A stretch of DNA of 64,000 bases from Dipteris shenzhenensis (taxonomy: Eukaryota > Polypodiophyta > Polypodiopsida > Gleicheniales). This document shows positions 37,301 to 48,566 of this stretch, one piece after another. Below the pieces are notes generated by a model. That model saw only the letters and a list, made by a program, of their open reading frames with translations, did no database searches and was not told the DNA's origin. The first letter of the stretch is position 1. Each line of letters opens with the position of its first letter. Location of the stretch: assembly GCA_047967505.1 (NCBI GenBank), contig CM106540.1; one strand, written 5' to 3'. The translations under genes were made by a program, and so were the position numbers.

Positions 37301-38400
37301 TCGGACTATTATACAAAGATGTTCTATTATATCATACTAGAGGGTCAATTTGTCAAAGTCCTAATCTAATTTACTAGCGGATGCCTTATGAATATCAAGG
37401 GATATGGATGAAATTTTGGATAGATAGAGAATGTTACATGATAATGTATAGATATACATACTCTAATCATGTCATGTGTATACAAATACTAAAAAGGATC
37501 CTTAACACATCCAAAAAAGGTAGCGGTTATGTTTTTTGGGTAATGTAAAGAGGCAATGAATGCACACACATTTTAGTTTGTATCCTGCAACATACAATGA
37601 ATTCATAGATTCAAATAGTTTGGGGCCTTTACCTCTTCAATACAAAAACTATTTTTGATAGGGAGATGCATTAATGTAACTTCTTGTCATTCCTAACATT
37701 ATGGCATTCATGTGACAGGTTAGGTGAAGTGATAAGAGCTCAGGAGTTGAGTGGCAATGGTTAAACACTAGCCCACCAATATCTCCAATCATGTATATTT
37801 TCACATTCCCCACAGTGCATCTCTAAGTCATATTTGTGTATTTTTGTTGCATTGACGGAGCTTTAACGGTGAGTTGGGTGGTTGAAGTTGAGGTGAAAGG
37901 GTGTTATGATGGGGATTTAGAGTGTCACCGACATGGAACCATCATGACAGTAGAGCGCAAGGGCTCTTTTTGAGCCTGTTGGACACAATTTGTTACTGGG
38001 GGAGTGGGTGTGAGAATTGGCAAAGCCACATGACAACAATGTGTACATAGTCCTGGACGTTGTGAATGTGACCAAGTTGGGGAAAGGGTGGCCCAAGCCT
38101 TTTGGAGAATTACCACTCCCGAAATTCTGAGCCAAAAGTGGAGACTCTTGTTTCCAACACACCAAGGCCATGCATGATAATCAAACCTAGTGCAAACATA
38201 CGGACTTAACATATTTTACGGCCATAATAGTTGAGTATGTTGCCAACATGGATGTGGTATGGTGAGAGAAGTAGGTCATGGAAGAATGTGTACCCATTCT
38301 CGGAAAACCCTTTCATGAAGACTCGTGAAGCTCTCACGTTCACCTAAAACTAGCACACTTCCTTGCAAGGTAGGCATGAATCACCGATGGTAGGTTGGGG
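34311..38400. other. Intergenic DNA with small repeats
   Basis: No gene is recognised. Features seen: an (ATGC)n run near 34,684-34,710; a pyrimidine-rich tract at 34,950-35,560; a tandem duplication of about 85-90 bp at 36,252-36,425 containing ggttgatgacactattgatg; and a G homopolymer near 37,114-37,127. Confidence 0.4.
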
Positions 38401-38402
38401 TG

Positions 38403-38405
<3 letters not shown>

Positions 38406-38462
<57 letters not shown>
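38406..38462. repeat. (GA)n microsatellite
   Basis: About 28 uninterrupted GA units. Confidence 0.95.
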
Positions 38463-38469
<7 letters not shown>

Positions 38470-38484
38470 TCATGTTAGGGCAAT

Positions 38485-38810
38485 TGCTAAAAGCCGAAAG
38501 ATGGCTTATCAGGACGTTGATCTAGGGGATCAAACACACGCACACTAGAATACGAGCCTCGATAACCAAGACCCATGCGGGTTTTATAATAGGTCACATG
38601 CGAGAAGCCGGAAGGTGGCTTATCAAAAGTCGATCTGAGGGATTGGACGGACGCACATTACAGCATGAACATGATGAGCCTCGAAGCCACCGAGACTATA
38701 CCCCTACGTGGGTTGTTACAATAAGAGGGCAGTTGTTGCGGGAAGCCGTATGAGGAGTCGATGCGAGGGATCGAACACATACGGAGGGTGCTAATCGTAG
38801 AGCATGGGAA
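38485..38810. repeat. Diverged tandem repeat of about 115-140 bp, three copies
   Basis: The core agaagccggaaggtggctta (38,603 on) is also seen as aaagccgaaagatggctta (38,490 on) and gggaagccgtatgaggagtc (38,741 on). The copies share gatc-a-gggat-ga and acacacg or acgcaca segments. It lies just upstream of the COP1 5' region. Confidence 0.5.
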
Positions 38811-38999
38811 CGGAGGAGCGAGACGGTGGGTGCGGGTTCGAGACGAGGCAAATGCGAAAAAAAAACAACAGGGTAGAGGGAAGGAAGGAAGGAAGGAGAG
38901 AGATTGTGGGAACCCAACCAAGCTTTATTTTAAAAAAAAAAAAAAACATGCGTGAAGGACTGGTGGTGGAGCTGCTAAGCAAAGGGGATTAAGGAAAAT

Positions 39000-39785
39000 T
39001 AAGGGAGGGATTAAGAGCTAATTGATCTTCTTCTTCGTTGTATAATTTAGTATATTCATCATTTTGTGGTGAGCTTGGCTATGGCGATGGGGCTTCCTTC
39101 TGCTTCATTCTGATCGACCTTCTTCCCTACCAACCCTTCCCTGCTTCGATTTCCTTCTCCCTTGCTCTTTCTTCTCATGCTTCCCTTGCTCCTCCATCCC
39201 TGCGTCGCATTCGCCATCGATTCACCTCCTTTCCCACCCGTTTTCCCGTTGCCTGCGCTCATCCGGCTTACCTCGCCCGCTTCCAACCAATCGCGCTCCA
39301 CCCTTTCCCTCTTCTCAATCCTTGCGAAATTGCGGCCCGGAACACGAATGCGCGGCACACAGCTCAGTTCAATTTTGACCTGGAGTGGTTCTTAATGCGC
39401 CAGCCCGGCTTCCCGCGATCACTACATTCTTCCACACGGGGGTTTAGATTTTGTTGTCAATAGCATTGCTGTACCATCGGTATGGAAGCGATGTCACTTT
39501 TCTCCAGAACCGACTAATGTGAAGCCATCAAAAGACATGGTGGAAATCAGGAGGCTGAGGAGGACATTCAGATGCTGGGATGATACTTAGGCAGATACCA
39601 GCTGTCTTCTTGTCCCTTTAGCAAGCTTTGTCCCATTTCTTGTATTATCAGGGATTGAATCAATGTACCGCTTCCGAACCAAGTCTCATATCTGCCTCTT
39701 TTAACGACGTCTCTCGGGACGTTACATTCTCTGTCTAAGGATGTTGCTCTAGATCTTCTTCCAGCTCTGTTAGTTTTTGGCGCCC
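39000..39785 (+). promoter_or_regulatory. Presumed COP1 promoter and 5' untranslated region
   Basis: The stretch 39,080-39,460 is clearly richer in C, G and CpG than surrounding DNA, as expected near a plant housekeeping-type start. No certain TATA box or transcription start can be fixed by eye. In-frame TAG at 39,771-39,773 lies 15 bp upstream of the chosen ATG, so the reading frame does not extend further in unspliced sequence. A 141-codon frame at 39,038-39,463 has no protein-like features and is treated as non-coding. Confidence 0.45.
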
Positions 39786-40088
39786 ATGGAGCCGCAGTGC
39801 GAAGATGGGTCCACGGGAGTTCATGTTCCTTCCGTCACAGGCGCAAAAGTTGAGCCACGATCGTGTTCGGCAGGAGACGCTGATGCTGGGCCACAAAAAT
39901 GCGACGTTGATAAGGACATTTTGTGTCCAATCTGCATTCAGACGATGAAGGATGCATTTTCTACTGCTTGCGGCCACAGTTTCTGCTACACATGTATCAT
40001 AACTCACTTAAATAACAAGAAGAACTGTCCCTGTTGCGGGCTTTATCTTACGACCAGTCAACTCTTTCCAAACTTTCTCCTTAACAAG
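39786..40088 (+). CDS. COP1: COP1 exon 1: N-terminal RING finger
   Basis: Encodes residues 1-101 and ends in phase 0 at a GTAAGA donor. After a low-complexity N-terminus, the C3HC4 RING occupies residues 47-84: CPIC, CGH, CYTC and CPCC. The RING recruits the E2 enzyme. The residues after it ([16 protein letters not shown]) are the conserved COP1 continuation. Confidence 0.95.
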
Positions 40089-43000
40089 GTAAGAGCTACC
40101 CTTGGACGTCGTGACCATCGGGATGGCAATGTTGCAATTGATTGAATAGAGTCTTCTGCTTGTGACTACAGATTTTAAATGACCTTAGAGAGTACTACTT
40201 GAAGTAGTTCGATCACTGAACCTCAACCTTACTGATTTGCACCTTGTGTGCATGTGTGGCTGACTTGGTGTTTGTGTGTGTTTCACCCCTCCCCCCCCCC
40301 CCCCCCCCTCTCCCCTCTCATGTCTCGTTTTGAAAGGGTCCAGGCAGTGAGACTATTTGTCTTCTTATTGTTGTAATCGCTCCCTGTATTAGAGAATGTA
40401 AGGGAACCTTATAGGTTGGGAATGACTTATGGAGAGGTTTTAATTACTGGCGATGTCGTGCACAGTCAAGCTAAAGTAAAGTATGCCACATTGTCTACTC
40501 ATAGCACATCTATAAATGATACTAGGTGTTAAATGTGCCAGCGTTGACCAAGCAGGATTGTGTTGATGGCCATATGTTTTAAGATCTGTATCATTATCTG
40601 AATGCATCGTTGATGGTTATACGGAGACAAGTGTGGACAAACATGAATTGTGGGCAAAGCTTTTATTTATCAATTTTGGATGGAACCTTGGCAATATGAT
40701 GAGCATTTTCATGTATATTGGAGATGACAATAGGAATCTACAGCTTGCATAACGAACTTTTGGCTAGTGAGAGTACATGCATACATAATGATTACCTTGA
40801 TTTTAAAATCCTTATTCATCCTCCAGTCCTATGCTTTAGTGAGCTCCCTAGACTTGGTAGTAGAATTGGTTCAATGTCTCACTATTTTCTTTCAACCTTT
40901 TCTTGCTTCAAGTCTACTTCTTCCTACTTTCTAGTATGCAGTATGCATGTACAGTGCGTGTGAGTTGAACGGTATGGCTTTTCATGTCTCGACTCTCAAT
41001 AGATTTCTCATAGAAGGATGACGTTCACTCTACTCTCATTCACTCTCAAGCAAGTTTATATCTGCTGAGAACTGCTAATCTCCAGACAAAGCCCTCCAAT
41101 GTCGTATGAAATTATTTTTTCCTTGATCGAAAGTGCACAAAACTAGGCATCCTTGCGAAATTTTGTTGAGTTTTTTGTTTGGGTGATTTTGGAAGTAGCT
41201 CGTAGGGTTTCTGATTGCCTTTTATTCAATATTGGGATAGCTTTGATGGATAAAAATTCTGCACTCCTTGCTTATGTCAACATAAAGTCTTTGGTCAAGA
41301 TGAAGCTGAAGCAATGATGTGTACTTACTCTACCTGGGAACGTTTGACTTTGTTAAATTTTTGAGTACAGCTGTTGAAGAAAGCTTCGGCATGCCAACTG
41401 GTGAGCAGTGCATCCCCTGCAGAACACTTGAAGCTTTATCTTCAACAGGTTTGTTTGCAAGAATTTCTCAGGAGGTTGAAGGACACATTTATGATTGACC
41501 CTTATTTATGCCAGACAATTTTTGGGAATATATCTTAAAGATAGTGACTTCTAGTTTTTGGTGATGCCCGCTTTTGTTTTGCAGGGAGCAGAAGTTTCAG
41601 TAAAGGAGCTTGATTCGTTACTGTCTCTTCTTATGGAGAAGAAAAGGAAGGCTGAACAGGAAGAAGCAGAGACAAACATGGAAATTCTTCTAGATTTCCT
41701 GCATAGGCTACAGCAGCAAAAACAAGAGGAGTTGAATGAGGTTAGAATGTCAGACATGATAAGACGCGTATTTGCTCTTGAAATCTGTTTCGTGGCATAA
41801 AGATATATTTGGTTTGTATGTGGTTGCACCCTATTCTGATGAGGGTAGTTCTTTTGCCAGCTGCAAGCAGATTTGAAGTTTATAAAGGAAGACATTGCAA
41901 CTGTTGAGAAACAAAGACAAGAGCTCATGAGAGCCAGGGAACGATATTCGGTGAAGCTACGGATGCTTTTGCATGGGCCAAATCCCACTTTGGGCCATGT
42001 TGCTGTTGGGACTGTTAGTAGTGGTGGTGGTGCTGCTACCACTATCTCTAAAAGCGAGCCTGGACGTGCAAGACTAGCAATTGTCCAAAGGAAAGGAGAT
42101 AGCAGAGAGAGGTCATCCTCCATGACCACACAGAAGAGGAATGAGCTATTTGGTGGATCAGTTGACAGCATCTCTGAAACTCAAGGTCCACCATCTGCAG
42201 GCTTGGCAATTGCAAAGAAGAAGAGAGTTTTGGCCCAGGTATGGTACTCTTCCTATTTCTTCTTGGGCCATGTGTGATTTGTTAGAAACTCCAACTTCAA
42301 GTCAAAAGATGCGTCCATGTGTTTGAAGCACAGTTACGCTGAAACACGTTTCAGAGCCCAGCCAGGCCTGAAACGCCGTTTCAGAGAAGCCCCGTTTCCT
42401 GAAACGCGTTTCAGAGTCTGAAACGTTTCAGGACCCTGAAATGGCTGGCTGAAACGTTTCAGCCAGTCTGAAACGCGTTTCAGAACTCTGAAACGTGCCG
42501 TTTCAGACAACACAGGCTGCTAGGTCTCCAAAATCACATTTTTTGTCTTTTTGCTTTTGATTTTGGTCTCCAGGCTCCTTCCACTCCTTCAGCCTCATAC
42601 TCTCTCCATCCTCAAGGTTTTCCAGCCCTCCTTCAGCCCCATTCACTCCATTTCCTCTCCTTTCTCTCCTGCAGCCTGCTTCAGCCCTCCATCATCATCT
42701 ACTCCCTTCCCTTGCTGACGTGGCGTTTCCCCGTTTCAGCCCTCCCAGAAATCCCGAAACGTTTCCGTTTCCGTTTTCGTTCCCCGTTTCCCCGTTTCCG
42801 TTTCCCCTAACTATGGTTTGAAGTAGTGCGGCTGTTTTTTTGGAACCTGGGCTAAGGTTGCAAACTTGCAGCGTTGTTTACTGAATTAGATGATGCATTT
42901 TTATTATCACAGACTGAGAATTTTTGCTTAATCTGATGACTAATTAATGCAGTTAAAGGACAGTCATTTGGTTGAGCGTCTGAGGACAGTGCTCAGTTTT

Positions 43001-45772
43001 TTTAAAAAATTTACATGCCAAGATACCCAACACATGCTTTTTACATGGTGATTTTGCATGTCTCTTAAACACACACACATGCACGCGCTCGTGAGAGAGA
43101 GAGAGAGATCCTTTTTTTGGCAAATAAAGGACGTTAGTGATATTGTATGCTTCTCCTTGGATGACCGATAGTTTGAAGATCTGCAAGAATGCTACCTGTT
43201 AAAAAGGCGGCGAATGGGTTCTTCATGCTGGCCAAGGCAATTAGACAGCAGTTGCAATAAAGAGAAGGATGGCAATTCCAAAGATAGTGGGAGTGCAGGT
43301 CTAGAAGACTTTCAAAGCATTCTTAATGCTTTCACACGCTACAGGTTTTTGGCTCAGGAGCTTATTGTCTTTCTTTGGATATGCTATCTGTTTATGTGAT
43401 ACAAAGGAGGTTTGCAATGAGGGCTGAGTTCCACTTATTATCTGATATGTTATATATATCGGAGCATCTGAAGCTATTTTTATCTGGATGTCAACTTGCA
43501 GCCGCTTGAGGGTCATAGCAGAGGTTCGGCAGGGTGATCTTTTCCATTCCTCTAACATTGTTTCAAGGTTAACACAAACACCCCTACCCCGGTGCCTTTT
43601 TGCATGTCCATTTTGTACCTTACCAAAGATAACAAAAGTTTTGACTCTTTTTTCCTGGCTTACTTTTGCATCATCTTTGTAGCTGTTTTCAATTTTCAGC
43701 TCTTTCCTATCATGGATTTGTATAAATAGCCTTCTTCTATCTTACCGCACTTGCAGTATAGAGTTTGATCGGGATGATAAGCTTTTTGCAACTGCTGGAG
43801 TCTCAAGGCGCATCAAAATTTTTGAATTCTCCACGGTATTTACGGACACTATCTCACAATTTAGAAGGTTAAAATGAAAAATCTGTGCAATCTCTGCTTT
43901 CCAATACGATGATGCATGTGGTTGAATGTCATAGGATGCAGTTCATGCTGTATATGTCAAATTTGATGTTTCAAAGCATCATGAGTGCACTTTTTATCAA
44001 TGCATTTGTTTTGTTTATGTTGCTAATTTGTTAAAATTATACACTTATAATGTGTGTATGTACGTACATAATCATTAATGATGTGTACATGTGTTTGTTT
44101 TACGATCCATATGCAGATTATGTGTTGCATGTCACTCTTTGTTTTTGGGAAGTATAGCTAGTGGCCACACTTAACCTCTCTGGAGACTTGGTGGAATTGT
44201 TGGGCGCATAGTTACCAGGGAACCGAAATGTTCCGGGATGGCGTATGCCGGAATGAGAACATATCGGGAAGGGTGGAACGGGAATGGGAACTCCATTTCA
44301 TCAATTCTCATGAAAATATACCAAAATATGAAAAGAAATCTGCAGCTCTAAATTTTCCATTTCAGCTTTAGGAACGCCAGATTTAGGTCTGGAACGCTAC
44401 AGAAACGCCAGATTTAGGTATGGAACTCCAGATTTAGGTGTTGAACGCAAATTTAGGTCCAGAACGCTGTCTGGAACATTCCAGAACATCGGAACACCAT
44501 TCCCTGGCAACTCCTTGTCTGAGAATGTTCCGGAGGTATACCAGTCATAAAGCTATTTAACTACTCTTGGAGAAGAGAAGTGTACTCCAATCTTGCTTGA
44601 AACATTTGATTTTACTAGTAACTACACTCTATAATAAGATAGACTTGGAAGATTTGAAGTCTTCACAAGTTTTCAACTATAGATATGAAAAAGATAGATG
44701 TAAAGTTTTAAGTGTTTAAAAATGAGCCTTGCCTTTTGATTTTTGTTGGATGAAATCTAAAGAGAGAGACCTTCATTTGAAAAAGAAAAGGTGCACAAAA
44801 GTTGTAGCTGCTGAAGATGTCCGTTGTTGGTTAAAATTCCCTCTAGATAATGTGCTGATAACTCTAGGAGATTTTCAACAAAGCATTGGTTGACAATTCA
44901 ACCATATACAAATATCTCGTAGGTTTGAAGTCTTGCATGACTTGGACCTCTACTGGTCAAAATGCAATTTTTTATGCCAATGAATGCTTGAGTGAAAGTA
45001 TGAATATATATAAAATGCCTGAAGGGTTTTGGCTCCTTCCAACAAAGAATTGGTGAAGGGCACATAGATTTGCTTAGAATTTAATCGAGAAACATATTAT
45101 GTACAATTTTGAGGGCTAAGCATGTTTCTATTGTATAATTAATCCATGGGGCACAAATATCATGTATCTGCATATCTAATGCTGCCTGTCAAATAATTTG
45201 AACAGGTAGTGAATGTGCCAGCAGAGGTGCACTTTCCAGTTGTGGAGATGCCCACTAGATCTAAGCTCAGCTGTCTCAGCTGGAACAAATATATCAAGAA
45301 TCAAATAGCGAGTAGTGATTATGAGGGCATTGTGACAGTTTGGGATGTAAATACACGGCAGGTGATCTTCTAATCTTTCACAAGTTTGATGTAAGAGTTT
45401 TTTTTGGCTCATAAATAAGGCCATCCAAAGTGTACTGTTGGAGAACTCTTGATTTCCTACTCTCTACGTGTCTACATCTGCATCTACATACACATTACAC
45501 ATGCACTTATACATATTTTTGTTTATAGATAGATGCGCATGCATGCATGCACAAAATGCTTGCTTGCTTGGCACAAGTAGTCCCTGCTATGCGTGCTGGA
45601 GTTTATGATTTTCAACCTTGTAAGTCATGAGATTGAAACTGTACTATGTGTTGTGTTTGTAGAGGATGAGTTTGGGCATGCTCCTGGATTCATCTAGTTA
45701 TGTATTATGGATCTATTTATCTATCTATGGATATATAACATAGGTATACCTCCCACGCAACACACTCGAGCT

Positions 45773-45804
<32 letters not shown>

Positions 45805-45961
45805 TATACATAAATATACATATATATGTATATATGTATATATCTCTATATATATACATACATACATACATAAATACATACATACATACATATATATACA
45901 TACATACATACATATACATACATACATACATATATATACATACATACATACATATATATCT

Positions 45962-46002
<41 letters not shown>

Positions 46003-46494
46003 CATACATATACATGTATATATATACATACATATACATCTATATATACATGTATATGTAGATGTATATATACATGTATATGTATGTATATATATACATA
46101 CATATACATGTATATATACATCTATATATACATGTATATGTAGATGTATATATATATACATCTATATATGTATGTATGTATACATGTATATATATATATA
46201 CATGTATATATATATATACATGTATATGTATTATATATACATGTATATATATATATACATTACATGTATATATATATATATGGATGTATATACATCTATA
46301 TATAATGTATATATACATGTATATATAGATGTATATATACATTACATGTATATATATATACATATACATGTATATATACATCTATATATACATGTATATA
46401 TACATGTATATATATATATACATGTAATGTAGTAGCTTTTGTTATGTGTACCTTGTCTCATAGGCCCGTGAGGCCTTCTGCAGACGTACATCTG

Positions 46495-46550
<56 letters not shown>

Positions 46551-46676
46551 TGTATATATACATACATATATACATGTATATATATATATATGTATGTATA
46601 TATATATATATATATATGTATGTACATATATACATGTATATATGTATGTATATATGTATGTATATATACATGTGTG

Positions 46677-46732
<56 letters not shown>

Positions 46733-48520
46733 TACGTCTGCAGAAGGCCTCACGGGCCTATGAGACAAGGTACACATAACAAAAAAAGAAGCTACTACAT
46801 CTTTGAGGAGAGAGGGAGTGCACAAGGCATCTCCTAGAGAGTGCATAAAGCAGCTCACAGTTATTACGGAGGATACCAATATCCTAGTGCACATTACATC
46901 AGTTCAAGACTGAGAGTCCTTGGGCTTAGATTTAATTCTCTAATCAATGCTTGTCCTTCATGGTAGACCGCCCATTTTCCTGCTTTCCTGGCTCCTTTCA
47001 CTTTATTGAGTTTCAATGGATCTTTGCTTGAGCTGAGCTGGAGTGAGTTTCTTAGATATCCATACCTTCTTACCGTTCAACAGCCAGCTTATGGGTTTGT
47101 TGAGAATCTTGATCTTTGTTGCTTTGTCATTGAGAGAGACTTATATATGTGTTCCCTTTTGCGGGATAGCATTTGGATCCCATTCCACTTGTGCAATCTT
47201 CTTGTTAAGGTAGTCGATTTTGTCTTCTCTGTATGTCCTTGTGACTTGACAGCCATTTGGTAGCCCCTCCACGTGTAAGATCAGCTTGTTAGCTTCTCGG
47301 GTTTCCTGCTCTTTCGCTTCCCTGTATAGATCAGCTTTGTTCACTTAAGTGTTTACATCTGCTATCATCTCTTGTTTCATATCCTTCACCTGAGTACTCC
47401 TGGGCTTTAGGGACCAGCTGTGGTGTTGGTGGAGATACATTACAATTGTGCAGAACCTCCTTGATAACTTCTTGCTTTCCATTGCCCTCCATATCGTGTG
47501 ACTTTCCTTTCAAGAGCTGTAAGCTGAAGCTTGAGTTCTTGAACTTCAAGTTCTAAGTAAGAAACATGCTCTTGTGGATCGAGGGGCTTCATTTTCTGAT
47601 ATGTTTTTGCATATGGGCTAAGGAGTCGGGGCAAAACCTGTGGCATCTCCATATTGGTCTGTGCGGACTAGATAAACCCCCATCTTGTTGTAGCTACCCC
47701 CTAGTTGGGCTGGGAGGTTTCAGCCCACCAACCCGGAGCCCCTGCTACTCCTGTTGTGTGCGCAATCTGTGGCTGGTCTTCCCCCATGAGATGTGACCTG
47801 CTGGTGTATGGCCCCCAGAGTGATTCTGTGGGAGCCCGCTGCTTTATGCGCCACCTATGCGGCTGTTTGTGCTCAAGTTGCTGCCGTGACCCTGTTTGCG
47901 GCGCTGATGTGTGCCTCTATGTGCTGAGGGCTATGGGCTAAGAGCTGCTGCTACTACAGCAGCCGGGGCTGAGGATACGGGTGAGGGAGAGGAAGGCGGA
48001 GAGAGAGAGAAAGAAAGTTTATTAAAGTCTTCGGAAGACAGATGGGTCTATGAGACTGATAGAAAACTTTTACAACAAGTAGAAAGGGTGGAGCTACTAA
48101 AAGAGCATCATCACCCATGCTGAATGCTAAGTGCTAAGCAGTACATAGTCATATCATCAATAACATTTTTAAAATGCAAGAATGCAAGTTTGAATCCTCA
48201 TATGTGCATTAAACTCTAAAGTTTCAGATTATATATATTGTTATATTCTATATTTTACATATAGTAAAATTATGTGCCTCTGGAGGGTGGGAGGGTCTCT
48301 CTCTTTCTTGTCCCATAGGCCTCACGTCCCATAGGCCCGTGAGGCCTCCCGTGGACGTCAATATATCTTTCTTTCTTTCTTTCTCTTTCTCTTGTATACA
48401 TACGTATACATATCCATAAATATAAACATACATAAATATATACATGCATGCACAACACACACATACGTATACGTATTACATAAACGTGAACATACATAAA
48501 TATATACATATCTATATCGT

Positions 48521-48566
<46 letters not shown>

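Noticed and set aside
39038-39463. A 141-codon frame upstream of COP1
   Set aside because: It has no domain and an overlapping antisense frame. The GC-rich composition explains its length, and it fits a promoter or 5' untranslated region better.
41551-42171. A 206-codon minus-strand frame
   Set aside because: It is antisense to COP1 exons 3 and 4, whose coding sense is certain.
45707-46432. A 241-codon plus-strand frame rich in Tyr, Ile, His and Thr, and its antisense partners
   Set aside because: It is translation of the TA/ATAC microsatellite. Several frames are open on both strands because the repeat contains few stop words.
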